Part shown: piece after piece, positions 1-11,865 of the stretch
Position numbering within the stretch: position 1 is the first letter of the stretch
How the letters are laid out: every line of letters begins with the position of its first letter
Assembly (NCBI GenBank): GCA_022432975.1
Contig: CM039508.1
Location: 22,461,213-22,525,212 of the forward strand
Direction of reading: 5' to 3'
DNA: 64,000 nucleotides
Origin: Begonia masoniana
Lineage: Eukaryota > Streptophyta > Magnoliopsida > Cucurbitales > Begoniaceae
Notes under the pieces: model-generated
The model's input: only the letters and a program-made list of their open reading frames with translations
What the model was told of the DNA's origin: nothing
Databases searched by the model: none
Translations under genes and position numbers: made by a program

Positions 1-2305
1 TGCCGTGATTTACTGTTATGTTTGAAAAATCATATTTTGAATCGGTTTTGAAGGTTGAAACGTTTATGTTTTATGCCCTCTGTTGTTTGTCTTCCTGTTT
101 AAAGTTGTCAAATTCTGCCTTTAAAACTATGTCTTCCGATTGCGTCCTCCGCTGTTTTAAAATTTCATCCACCGGTCACTGTTCACAATTTTCTCATCCG
201 GTCACTGTTCACAATTTTCATCATCCGGTCACTGTTCACATTTTTCATCATCCGGTCACTGTTCACAATTTTCATCATCCGGTCACTGTTCACATTTTTC
301 ATCATCCGGTCACTGTTCACATTTTTCATCGTCCGGTCACTGTTCACATTTTTCATCATCCGGTCACTGTTCACATTTTTCATCATCCGGTCACTGTTCA
401 CAATTTTCATCATCCGGTCACTGTTCACATTTTTCATCGTCCGGTCACTGTTCACATTTTTCATCATCCGGTCACTGTTCACATTTTTCATCATCCGGTC
501 ACTGTTCACATTTTTCATCATCCGGTCACTGTTCACAATTTTCATCATCCGGTCACTGTTCACATTTTTCATCATCCGGTCACTGTTCACATTTTTCATC
601 ATCCGGTCACTGTTCACATTTTTCATCATCCGGTCACTGTTCACATTTTTCATCATCCGGTCACTGTTCACATTTTTCATCATCCGGTCACTGTTCACAT
701 TTTTCATCATCCGGTCACTGTTCACATTTTTCATCATCCGGTCACTGTTCACATTTTTCATCATCCGGTCACTGTTCACAATTTTCATCATCCGGTCACT
801 GTTCACATTTTTCATCGTCCGGTCACTGTTCACAATTTTCATCATCCGGTCACTGTTCACATTTTTCATCGTCCGGTCACTGTTCACAATTTTCATCATC
901 CGGTCACTGTTCACATTTTTCATCGTCCGGTCACTGTTCACATTTTTCATCGTCCGGTCACTGTTCACAATTTTCATCATCCGGTCACTGTTCACATTTT
1001 TCATCGTCCGGTCACTGTTCACATTTTTCATCATCCGGTCACTGTTCACATTTTTCATCATCCGGTCACTGTTCACATTTTTCATCATCCGGTCACTGTT
1101 CACATTTTTCATCGTCCGGTCACTGTTCACAATTTTCATCATCCGGTCACTGTTCACATTTTTCATCATCCGGTCACTGTTCACATTTTTCATCGTCCGG
1201 TCACTGTTCACATTTTTCATCGTCCGGTCACTGTTCACAATTTTCATCATCCGGTCACTGTTCACATTTTTCATCATCCGGTCACTGTTCACAATTTTCA
1301 TCATCCGGTCACTGTTCACAATTTTCATCATCCGGTCACTGTTCACATTTTTCATCATCCGGTCACTGTTCACATTTTTCATCATCCGGTCACTGTTCAC
1401 AATTTTCATCATCCGGTCACTGTTCACATTTTTCATCATCCGGTCACTGTTCACAATTTTCATCATCCGGTCACTGTTCACATTTTTCATCGTCCGGTCA
1501 CTGTTCACATTTTTCATCATCCGGTCACTGTTCACATTTTTCATCATCCGGTCACTGTTCACATTTTTCATCATCCGGTCACTGTTCACATTTTTCATCA
1601 TCCGGTCACTGTTCACATTTTTCATCATCCGGTCACTGTTCACATTTTTCATCATCCGGTCACTGTTCACAATTTTCATCATCCGGTCACTGTTCACATT
1701 TTTCATCATCGGTCACTTCACAAGTTTCATCATCCGGTCAATGTTCACATTTTTTCATCATCCGGTCACTGTTCACATTTTTCATCGCCGGGCACTGTTC
1801 ACATTTTTCATCGTCCGGTGACTGTTCACATTTTTCATCATCTAGTCTCTATTCACATTTTTCATCATCCGGTCACTGTTCACATTTTTCATCATCCGGT
1901 CAGTGTTCACATTTTTCATCCACTGATCACTGTTCACAATTTTCATCATCCGGTCACTGTTCACACTTTTCATCCACCGGTCACTGTTCACACTTTTCAT
2001 CCACTGGTCATTATTATTTGAATTCATTGCTGCCTTTTTAAACTAAGTCTTCTGCCTTCATTTTCTGTTTCCTGCTACTGCCAATTGCACTGTTTCATTT
2101 CTCCACTGTTTCCTTTTCTCTGTTCTGATTCCAAATCCCGGAAATGTTTTTCCTTCTCTGTTAAGCTTTAGGGTTTTACTCTTAAAAGTTCAGTCTGTTT
2201 TCTGTTTGTTTTAAAAAAAAAAAATAGTCACCGTTTCCCGTTGACTGTCCCGTAGTGACGGCTCCGACCCCGGACTCCGATCGGGTTCGGTCTCGGGCTG
2301 TCACA
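1..2305 (+). repeat. Partial 5' LTR of the Tekay-like element
   Basis: Position 1 corresponds to 8728 in the 3' LTR, and the end (GGGCTGTCACA at 2305) matches the 3' LTR end at 11358. It holds a 27-bp minisatellite (173-2010). Bases 61-172 have no counterpart in the 3' LTR, where the array directly follows the shared GTTGAAACG. Downstream of the array the two LTRs match closely, with A/G, T/C and T/G single differences and a poly(A) length change near 2215. Confidence 0.93.
173..2010 (+). repeat. 27-bp minisatellite inside the 5' LTR (about 68 units)
   Basis: Tandem copies of a 27-bp unit containing CCGGTCACTGTTCACA, then a T-rich stretch and CATCAT. Two unit positions vary again and again: ACATTTTTC versus ACAATTTTC, and CATCATCC versus CATCGTCC. 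Because 27 is a multiple of three, the array is open for hundreds of codons on both strands. These reading frames encode 9-residue repeats and are not evidence of a protein. Units from about 1705 onward are more degenerate. Confidence 0.97.
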
Positions 2306-2309
2306 GTTG

Positions 2310-2320
2310 TGGTATCAGAG
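2310..2320 (+). other. Primer binding site (initiator Met tRNA)
   Basis: TGGTATCAGAG starts five bases after the 5' LTR end. It is complementary to the 3' end of plant initiator methionine tRNA, the usual primer of gypsy and copia elements. The stretch 2321-2465 is untranslated leader with no other feature I can see. Confidence 0.9.
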
Positions 2321-2465
2321 AGACACAGTTTTAAAACCAATTCTGTGAAATGTCTGACTGCGCAACCCGCCACGTGAGATCGCTCCACCAACTGTAAGTA
2401 TTTAAGTTACTGTAACTGGTCTGTTTATTAAACTTAGGTTATTCTGTTTATAGGATTTCTTAGAA

Positions 2466-4934
2466 ACGGTGAGAGGGCATCAGGAAGAGTCTAGTGAAAG
2501 CTCTCGTGCCATTGACCGACTAACCAAACTGGTAGGTGCACAGTCACGCATGGTTGAACGCATGATGGCCAAAGAAGATGACAGGAACAATAACCATGGA
2601 AATAACAATCGTGATAATGCACCACGAGACAACAGTGGAGACAGATTCCGGCGACTTCAGCCACCCTCATTTGATGGATTGTCTGCAGACCCGACCCGTG
2701 CTGAAACCTGGATTCGGACAATGGAGAAGATGTTCAGCTATGCAGAAATAGAAGACAACAAGAAAGTTATTTGTGCCACATTTTATCTCACCGAAAGTGC
2801 TGGGTTTTGGTGGGACACAGTACAGTCGACTACTATGGCATTAAGCTGGGAGGGATTGACAAAAATCTTCTACGAGAAGTACTTTGACCGAGGAGTGAGG
2901 AAAGAAAAGCTACTGGAATTCTCTCGGCTGCGACAGTATGGGTCAGTGGCTGAATACGTTCAGAAATTTGAGTCCTTATCCCGATATGCAGAACACATGG
3001 TGGCTACCAATGAGAACAAGGTACATCAGTTCATCCAAGGGCTAAAGATGGATTTATTACGTGGGATCACGACTGGAGGATTCGATGAGGCACCGTATGT
3101 GAAGGTGGTGGCCAAAGCTTACCAGTTGGAGGCCTTAGAGATAAAGTCCCAGAGACAGAGAGACCCACCAAGAGGGATCATTAGAAATGTTTCTCCACAA
3201 CAACAACAGCAACAACAAAGAGGTCAGAATTTTCAGCCTCAACAACAACAAAATAGGGGCATTAAGAGGCCCAATGAAGCCATCCTTTATCAAGACAGAG
3301 GAAAGAGACCAATGGGGGCTCCTCAACCTCTAGTATGCCTGCGGTGTCAGAAGCCTCACAAAGGAGAATGCAGGCTTGCTATAGGCCAATGTTTCCGATG
3401 CGGCAAAGTAGGTCATCTTGTTCGGGATTGCCCAATGCCCGACACCAGAACAGGTCAAGCCATGCCAAGAGTGTTTGCAATGATGGAGGATGTTGATGAT
3501 GCTGATCTGCACACAGCAATCACAGGTACAATTTTTGTGTGTGATGTACCTGCTTATACCTTGTGGGATACTGGGGCCACACATTCATTTGTGGCGGGGG
3601 ACTTCGTAGTTAGACAGAAGGTTAGTTGTAGGTTGTCTGATCAGCCCTACAGCATTATGCTACCGTCTGGAGAGTTTATGCACTCCGAGCAGGTCATACG
3701 GGGTGATGTAGTGTCAGTAGGAGACCAGAAGTTGTATGCCAACCTCATCGTTAATTGTACGAAAGGGTACGATGTCATTCTTGGGATGGACTGGCTGTTT
3801 AGACATCATGCCACCATCAACTGTAGGTCCGGGCTAGTGTCGTTTAAGCGCCCGAACGAAGTAGAGTTCTCCTATCAGGCAATACCAAAGAAACATAGTA
3901 TGACTGTTATATCCACCTTGAAAGCTCAACAGCTGATGAGGTCAGGATGTGTCGGATTCCTTGCCCACGTAGTAGATATTCAAAGACAAGGTGAGGTGGA
4001 ACTTCAAAATATTCCTGTAGTTCGAGACTTCTCAGAGGTCTTCCTGGATGACTTACCAGGATTGCCACCTGATCGTGAGATCGAGTTCGAAATCGATGTA
4101 TATCCTGGCGCTGAACCGGTATCGAAGAATCCTTATCGTCTGGCGCCAATTGAACTGAGGGAGTTGAAGGCTCAGCTAAAAGAATTGGTGGACAAGGGTT
4201 TTGTGCGTCCTAGTTTCTCTCTGTGGGGTGCTCCCGTCTTGTTCGTTAAGAAGAAGGATGGGTCCCTACGAATGTGTATTGACTACCGTGAGCTGAACAA
4301 GTTGACTATCAAGAATAAGTACCCATTGCCAAGAATCGATGACTTATTTGACCAACTACAGGGGGCTCGGGTATTTTCTAAGATTGACTTGCGCTCCGGT
4401 TATTATCAGTTGAAGGTTAGAGCAGATGATATTCCAAAGACCGCCTTCAGGACCCGATACGGACACTACGAGTTCTTAGTGATGTCGTTCGGGTTAACTA
4501 ATGCTCCGGCAGCATTTATGGACCTAATGAACAGGATATTCCAAGATGTCTTGGATAAATTTATGATCGTTTTCATCGACGACATCCTGGTTTACTCCAG
4601 AAGTGAGGCCGAGCACGAGGAGCACTTGGCGATTGTGCTATCGACTCTGAAACAGCACCAGTTATATGCAAAGCTATCAAAGTGTGAATTCTGGTTGAAT
4701 AGGATTAATTTCCTAGGCCATGTGGTGTCGGCAGAAGGAGTGTCCGTGGATCCGGCCAAGATTCAGGCCGTGAAAGATTGGCCAAAACCGAGGAATGCCA
4801 GTGAAGTACGGATCTTTATCGGATTAGCTGGTTATTACAGAAAGTTCATCAGGGGATTCTCTGTGATAGCAAAACCCATGACCAGCTTAACAAGGAAGGA
4901 CATCAAGTTCAGTGGTCTGAAGCATGTGAGGTGA
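2466..4934 (+). pseudogene. gag-protease-reverse transcriptase part of the Tekay-like polyprotein
   Basis: Gag comes first, with the [11 protein letters not shown] region near residue 105. A zinc knuckle, [14 protein letters not shown], lies near residues 308-321, preceded by a second Cys/His cluster. The aspartic protease active site DTGATHSF is near residue 367. The reverse transcriptase follows, with the catalytic FIDD near residues 702-705. The frame has no ATG at its beginning. It is open from 2466, where an ACG codon precedes GTG and may be a decayed ATG. The first in-frame ATG lies within gag at about 2550. The frame is lost near 4910, where one base appears to be missing, so the last residues are out of frame and translation stops at 4934. 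RNase H continues in the next frame. Confidence 0.92.
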
Positions 4935-5635
4935 GCTTTCAGACACTTAAGCAGAAATTAACCACTGCTCCTCTGTTAGTATTGCCAGTTGAAGACAGCA
5001 AGTTCAGCGTATATTGTGATGCGTCGAAAATTGGCTTGGGATGCGTATTGATGCAAGAAGGGAAAGTGGTAGCATACGCGTCCAGACAATTGAAGAGCCA
5101 TGAAGAAAACTACCCTACTCATGACCTTGAGTTAGCAGCAGTTGTATTTGCGCTGAAGGTATGGAGACACCACCTATATGGACAGTCATGTGAGGTGTTT
5201 TCTGACCACAAGAGTTTGAAGTACCTCTTTACTCAGAAAGAGTTGAATATGAGGCAGAGGCGGTGGTTAGAATTTGTAGAAGACTACGATGTTGAGATCA
5301 AATACCATCCTGGTAAAGCTAATGTGGTAGCTGGTGCACTGAGCAGGATGCCAGCTATTGTACAACCAGCTATGTCGGCCGTATCAATGCCTTTGAGGAC
5401 GGAGATACAGAAGTTCGATATGGAGGTAGTTTCTGGGCTATCGGCCATACTAGCAGACTTAACACTACGGCCCTCCGTCCTGGATCGAATTAAGGAAGCC
5501 CAGAAGATCAATTCAAAGGAGATGGCTGATATGGTGAGCAAAGTACCAATGGCTTCTTCCGATTTCAGTTATTCGGGAGATGAAATTCTAAAGTTCAAAA
5601 ACAGATGGTATGTTCCGAAAGACGAGGAGCTATGA
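4931..5635 (+). pseudogene. RNase H and connection region of the Tekay-like polyprotein
   Basis: This continues pol in a different frame from the RT segment. The Ty3-type RNase H residues are visible: Asp30 in VYCDAS, Glu67 in DLELAAV and Asp92 in FSDHKSL. The normally invariant Asp of the closing ADALSR motif is Gly here (residue 135, codon GGT at 5333-5335). The segment ends at an in-frame TGA (5633-5635), and the integrase region carries on directly after it in the same frame. The frameshift, nonsense codon and lost acidic residue together indicate an inactive copy. Confidence 0.9.
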
Positions 5636-6904
5636 AAGCACATCTTGTCGGAAGCCCACTCATCTTCTTTCTCTGTACATCCCGGTAGCACGAAGATGTA
5701 TCAAGACTTAAAACTTCACTTCTGGTGGCCGAACATGAAGAATGAAGTGGCCAAGTATGTGGAGTCTTGTATGATATGTCAACAGGTCAAAGCTGAACAT
5801 CAACGGCCGAGTGGAACGCTTCAGCCTCTTCCGATCCTCGAATGGAAGTGGGAGAATATCACAATGGACTTTGTTGTTGGCCTTCCAAGAACAGCTAAAG
5901 GCCATAATAGTATATGGGTCATAGTGGACAGATTGACGAAGTCGGCCCACTTTCTACCTGTGAAGACGACGTACTCCATGGATCAGTATGCTGAACTATA
6001 TATTAGTGAGATTGTCAAACTGCATGGTATACCGGTGTCAATTGTTTCGGACCGGGATCCTAGATTCACATCGAGGTTTTGGAAAAGTTTGCAAAGCTCC
6101 TTGGGCACTAGATTGGACTTCAGCACGACATTTCATCCACAGACGGATGGACAATCTGAGAGAACGATTCAGACATTGGAAGATATGTTAAGAGCGTGCG
6201 TGCTGGAACTTCATGCTCCTTGGAGCAGATATCTACCGCTTGTGGAGTTTGCTTACAACAATAGCTACCAGGCTACAATCGGCATGGCTCTATATGAAGC
6301 ACTTTACGGAAGGAAGTGTAGATCCCCGTTATGTTGGGATGAGGTCGGAGAAACCAAGCTTATTGGTTCTGAGATATTACAGCAGATGTCCGAAGTGATA
6401 GCTGCTATTAAACAACGAATAAAGGCTGCTCAGGTTCGACAAAAGAGTTATGCGGACCATAGAAGAAGAGAACTGGAGTTTGCCGAAGGTGATGAAGTAT
6501 TTTTAAAGGTGTCACCTTTCAAAGGCGTGATGAGGTTTGGCAAGAAAGGGAAGCTAAGCCCAAGGTTTATTGGGCCTTTTCCCATCTTGAAGAGAATTGG
6601 GAATATGGCTTACAGACTACAGTTGCCAGCGTCAATGGATGGAGTTCACAATGTCTTCCATGTTTCGATGCTGAGAAAGTGTGTGCGAGATCCAACCCAG
6701 ATAGTAGAACATGTGGACTTTGATATCATGCCGACGCTGACCTATGAGGAAAGGCCTATACAGATATTGGATATGTCGCTCAAGGTGTTGCGTAATCGAA
6801 TGGTCCCATTGGTGAAAGTTTTATGGCGTAATCACAATGTGGAGGAAGCCACATGGGAAAGACAAGCCGATGTGAGAGCCCAATATCCGGACCTCTTTGC
6901 TTAG
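5636..6904 (+). pseudogene. Integrase with chromodomain-like C-terminus of the Tekay-like element
   Basis: This is the same frame as the RNase H segment, separated from it only by the TGA at 5633. A His/Cys zinc-binding region comes first, ending in CMIC. The catalytic core retains the three acidic residues, in MDFVVGLP, SDRDPRF and GQSERTIQ. The C-terminal part has the GPFPILKRIG motif and a chromodomain-like tail with EEATWE, ending YPDLFA. Chromodomains of this kind direct integration toward heterochromatin. Length and order are normal for the family. There is no good ATG at the start because this is the downstream half of a broken polyprotein. Confidence 0.92.
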
Positions 6905-6931
6905 GCAAATTTTGAGGACAAAATTTCTGTT

Positions 6932-6944
6932 AAGGTGAGTGGAA
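6932..6944 (+). other. Polypurine tract
   Basis: The purine-rich AAGGTGAGTGGAA directly abuts the TGTAACACCC start of the 3' LTR, the expected site for plus-strand priming. Confidence 0.75.
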
Positions 6945-7582
6945 TGTAACACCCGGCATTTTACCATGTAATAGTTTTCCCAGATAATTTAAACGGGATT
7001 AATATTATATTAATACAAAGGAATGTTTTGGTTGAATTGTTGGAATAATCAGTGGAAAACTAAACTAATGTGTAACTAAAACCAAATCACTAAGTTTGAA
7101 ATGCATGGAAGGGCAAATTGGGGAGAGATTAAGGTTGGTGGGAGTAAGCCAATGGATGATTGCCAAGTGACAACTTGTTGAGGAAGCTAAGTTCATCCTC
7201 CTACGTGAATTTTCATTCACTTCTCTGCTTCCTCCCATCTCTCTCGGCTTTCTCTCTTCCAGGTGATTGAAACAAAACTTCCACACCTTGTTTCTCCAGC
7301 ATTTCTCCATTTTCTTCAGCAAAGGTAAGCATCTACTCATGCTAGCAAGTTTGGACAAGTATAATGTGAGTTTTACCAAAGTTTAGGGTTATAGTTTTTA
7401 GAGAAAAACCCACTGTTCTTGGATGAAAACACACCGGTTTGTTTTCTAAGGGGTTTGAGTGAATTTGGAACAAATTCATCTAACTTATTTGTTAGCATTT
7501 GCAGCTGTTTAATACCTCTTCATGCATACTACAGGTTCGAGTATCCTAGGGACATTCGAGCATCTGACACCGCAGCAAACAG

Positions 7583-8261
7583 GTAAGTTCATGACTGTAG
7601 GTTGGCCCTTAAGGCCCTACATCACAGAGGTACTAGGGTCCCAGTTCTGACGGGTAGTTTTGGGTAGAAATGTTATAGCTTCTGTTCAGTTTGTGTTTTG
7701 TGTTGTCTGTTCAGCTTATGTCTCGAGTTGTCTGTTTTCTGTCTCATAATATGCCCTGCTGTTTCTGATGTCTGTTGTTATAGATTCAGGCACTGAGAAT
7801 GTCATGCATACACGTTTTTACTGAAAATCCATGCAAAAACTGATTTTCTGTACACTGTTTGAAACTAAACAAGATAAAATCTGACTGTCTGTAATGTACT
7901 GGTTAAGTGTGGGACGGGGACTGGCCCCTCTGGTTTTATCCCTCCCTGGGAATCTGAAAATATTGTCCCTGGCAAGGACCCTCTGGTTTTATCCCTCCCT
8001 GGGAATCTGAAAACTGCCGTGCCTGATAGTGCACCTACTGAACCAGTTCCCCTATAAACCCCACTTATACCTCTCTGCCACTGAAATGTAAAGTTCTGTT
8101 CTGTCATTGTATTCTAAAAACTGCATGCATAACATTTTGCATCACTGCATCTGTATTATGTCCTTACTGAGTTTTAGACTCATAGGTGAACTCTCTGATG
8201 TAGGTACTGAACCCGATAATGAGGACTTTGTGCCTCAAGACAATGATCTGATGTAGCTGGT
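7583..8261 (+). other. LTR pairing module A: donor, CCTACATCA, complement, acidic mini-ORF
   Basis: GTAAGT lies at 7583, CCTACATCA at 7616-7624 and its exact complement TGATGTAGG at 8196-8204. A local hairpin-like TGAG...CTCA occurs near 8168-8182. After GATGTAG an open stretch of about 18 acidic-rich codons ends in TAG. Splicing between 7583 and 8203 is an inference. Confidence 0.5.
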
Positions 8262-8788
8262 GGCTCGAGCTCATGGGGATTTTGGTTGCTGCAGTCAGGC
8301 ATAAATTTTCTGTCCTGAGGTTTTAAGTTTCCCTGAAATGTTTATATCTGTAATGTCTTCTGAAATTCTGGTTTCTGTGTCAATGTTTAAATCTCTGTAT
8401 TCGACAGTTTGTATTTGTGTCTTGAAATATTATTCTGAAACTGCTGGGATTGCTTTTATCTGTTTGTGCATGAATGACTTCTAGTTTCGGGAAGTATCCA
8501 TGCAGTCTGTTTCTTTGAATCTGTCGTTTGCAAAGTATATTCCGAAATCTTGATTAGAATCGGTATTGAAGGTCTATAACCTTTACACATTCTGTTTCTG
8601 CTGTATTTGACAGTAGAATTATGTTCTGAAGTATTCTGAAATTGTTTGGAATATTTTCTGTTGGCCTGTGCATGGATGGTTTTCTGGTTTTAGAGCTATC
8701 CATGCAACTTGATTTTTCTGAAGTTTCTGCCGTGATTTACTGTTATGTTTGAAAAATCATATTTTGAATCGTTTTTGAAGGTTGAAAC

Positions 8789-11060
8789 GGTCACTGTTCA
8801 CATTTTTCATCATCCGGTCACTGTTCACAATTTTCATCATCCGGTCACTGTTCACATTTTTCATCATCCGGTCACTGTTCACATTTTTCATCATCCGGTC
8901 ACTGTTCACATTTTTCATCATCCGGTCACTGTTCACATTTTTCATCATCCGGTCACTGTTCACATTTTTCATCATCCGGTCACTGTTCACAATTTTCATC
9001 ATCCGGTCACTGTTCACAATTTTCATCATCCGGTCACTGTTCACATTTTTCATCATCCGGTCACTGTTCACATTTTTCATCATCCGGTCACTGTTCACAT
9101 TTTTCATCATCCGGTCACTGTTCACATTTTTCATCATCCGGTCACTGTTCACATTTTTCATCATCCGGTCACTGTTCACATTTTTCATCATCCGGTCACT
9201 GTTCACATTTTTCATCATCCGGTCACTGTTCACATTTTTCATCATCCGGTCACTGTTCACATTTTTCATCATCCGGTCACTGTTCACATTTTTCATCATC
9301 CGGTCACTGTTCACATTTTTCATCATCCGGTCACTGTTCACATTTTTCATCATCCGGTCACTGTTCACATTTTTCATCATCCGGTCACTGTTCACATTTT
9401 TCATCATCCGGTCACTGTTCACATTTTTCATCATCCGGTCACTGTTCACATTTTTCATCATCCGGTCACTGTTCACATTTTTCATCATCCGGTCACTGTT
9501 CACATTTTTCATCATCCGGTCACTGTTCACAATTTTCATCATCCGGTCACTGTTCACATTTTTCATCATCCGGTCACTGTTCACAATTTTCATCATCCGG
9601 TCACTGTTCACATTTTTCATCATCCGGTCACTGTTCACATTTTTCATCATCCGGTCACTGTTCACATTTTTCATCATCCGGTCACTGTTCACATTTTTCA
9701 TCATCCGGTCACTGTTCACATTTTTCATCATCCGGTCACTGTTCACAATTTTCATCATCCGGTCACTGTTCACATTTTTCATCATCCGGTCACTGTTCAC
9801 ATTTTTCATCATCCGGTCACTGTTCACATTTTTCATCATCCGGTCACTGTTCACATTTTTCATCATCCGGTCACTGTTCACAATTTTCATCATCCGGTCA
9901 CTGTTCACATTTTTCATCATCCGGTCACTGTTCACATTTTTCATCATCCGGTCACTGTTCACATTTTTCATCATCCGGTCACTGTTCACATTTTTCATCA
10001 TCCGGTCACTGTTCACATTTTTCATCATCCGGTCACTGTTCACATTTTTCATCATCCGGTCACTGTTCACAATTTTCATCATCCGGTCACTGTTCACATT
10101 TTTCATCATCCGGTCACTGTTCACAATTTTCATCATCCGGTCACTGTTCACATTTTTCATCATCCGGTCACTGTTCACAATTTTCATCATCCGGTCACTG
10201 TTCACAATTTTCATCATCCGGTCACTGTTCACATTTTTCATCATCCGGTCACTGTTCACAATTTTCATCATCCGGTCACTGTTCACATTTTTCATCATCC
10301 GGTCACTGTTCACATTTTTCATCATCCGGTCACTGTTCACATTTTTCATCATCCGGTCACTGTTCACAATTTTCATCATCCGGTCACTGTTCACAATTTT
10401 CATCATCCGGTCACTGTTCACAATTTTCATCATCCGGTCACTGTTCACATTTTTCATCATCCGGTCACTGTTCACATTTTTCATCATCCGGTCACTGTTC
10501 ACATTTTTCATCATCCGGTCACTGTTCACATTTTTCATCATCCGGTCACTGTTCACATTTTTCATCATCCGGTCACTGTTCACATTTTTCATCATCCGGT
10601 CACTGTTCACATTTTTCATCATCCGGTCACTGTTCACAATTTTCATCATCCGGTCACTGTTCACATTTTTCATCATCCGGTCACTGTTCACATTTTTCAT
10701 CATCCGGTCACTGTTCACAATTTTCATCATCCGGTCACTGTTCACATTTTTCATCATCCGGTCACTGTTCACAATTTTCATCATCCGGTCACTGTTCACA
10801 TTTTTCATCGTCCGGTCACTGTTCACATTTTTCATCGTCCGGTGACTGTTCACATTTTTCATCGTCCGGTGACTGTTCACATTTTTCATCATCCGGTGAC
10901 TGTTCACATTTTTCATCATCCGGTGACTGTTCACATTTTTCATCATCCGGTCACTGTTCACATTTTTCATCATCCGGTCACTGTTCACAATTTTCATCAT
11001 CCGGTGTCTGTTCACACTTTTCATCCACCTGTCACTGTTCACACTTTTCATCCACTGGTC
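8789..11060 (+). repeat. 27-bp minisatellite inside the 3' LTR (about 84 units)
   Basis: The same unit as at 173-2010, but with more copies and a different pattern of variants. The CATCGTCC form, scattered through the 5' array, appears here only near the right end (about 10800-10870). A GGTGACTG variant clusters at about 10838-10930. The array is open in three frames over its length, and I do not regard any as a gene. Confidence 0.97.
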
Positions 11061-11865
11061 ATTATTATTTGAATTCATTGCTGCCTTTTTAAACTAAGTC
11101 TTCCGCCTTCATTTTCTGTTTCCTGCTACTGCCAATTGCACTGTTTCATTTCTCCACTGTTTCCTTTTCTCTGTTCTGATTCCAAATCCCGGAAATGTTT
11201 TTCCTTCTCTGTTAAGCTTTGGGGTTTTACTCTTAAAAGTTCAGTCTGTTTTCTGTTTGTTTTAAAAAAAAAAAAAATAGTCACCGTTTCCCGTTGACTG
11301 TCCCGGAGTGACGGCTCCGACCCCGGACTCCGATCGGGTTCGGTCTCGGGCTGTCACATCTCTCCTCTCAGCCGAACCATTCTTCGCGTAAGTAGATCTC
11401 CTTTTGTCTCTCGCTCTCACTCTCTCTCTGTTTCGCTATCTCTCTCCTTGTTTCTCACACACTCTCGCTCAACAGAATAGGCGCAGACAAAGGAGAGGTC
11501 GTTCAGAACTTTTATTTTCAATTGAATCGGCCAACAATGAACCTAACCAGACCACCCAACATATTTTTAAGGCTGAACCACACAGTGAACCGGCTCAATT
11601 GACCGAACCGGCCCAATTGACCGAACCGGCCCAAACCCAAAATCATTCAACCAAATATTTTGGATTGTTAAGGACGCCCAAATCGATCTAAAAATCTAAC
11701 GCTAGGATTTTATTGGTAAGGAATTTCTACTCTAATTGTTTTCAATAGAATTATTTTTGGGATGAACGAAGAAGTTTAAATATTTTTAATTTTTAGGCAA
11801 AGAAGATTTATTCAACGTTCGGGAAAAACAATTAAAATCTTATTCTCTAATTGCTCGGAATCCAA

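Larger units (their letters stand above)
1..11358 (+). mobile_element. Ty3/gypsy chromovirus (Tekay-like), left LTR truncated by window edge
   Basis: This is an LTR retrotransposon with, in order, a partial 5' LTR (1-2305), a primer binding site (2310), gag, protease, reverse transcriptase, RNase H, integrase with a chromodomain-like tail, a polypurine tract (about 6932-6944) and a complete 3' LTR (6945-11358). The LTR starts TGTAACACCC and ends GCTGTCACA. The domain order and the C-terminal chromodomain-like segment identify a gypsy chromovirus, and the very long LTR suggests the Tekay/Del clade. By comparison with the 3' LTR, about 1.78 kb of the 5' LTR lies left of the window. The pol frame is broken, so this copy is not autonomous. 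Outside the minisatellite the LTRs differ at only a few sites, about 1%, so the insertion is recent. The five bases after the 3' LTR are TCTCT, which should recur left of the 5' LTR. The element interrupts an older LTR that continues at 11359. Confidence 0.93.
6945..11358 (+). repeat. Complete 3' LTR of the Tekay-like element (4.4 kb)
   Basis: It runs from TGTAACACCC to GCTGTCACA, 4414 bp, which is long even for this clade. Three parts are visible. An upstream part holds a donor-like GTAAGT (7583), a CCTACATCA motif (7616-7624) and its complement TGATGTAGG (8196-8204). Between them is a short tandem duplication (about 7905-8050, roughly 70 bp, CTCTGGTTTTATCCCTCCCT twice). Then comes the 27-bp minisatellite (8789-11060). 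A 3' part of about 300 bp closes the LTR. Confidence 0.93.

Noticed and set aside
173..2010. Possible CRISPR-like array
   Set aside because: Units are contiguous 27-bp tandem repeats without unique spacers, in a eukaryotic LTR.
18..2021. 667-codon frame and its minus-strand counterparts in the 27-bp array
   Set aside because: They are produced by a stop-free 27-bp unit inside an LTR and are open on both strands. No non-repetitive domain is present.
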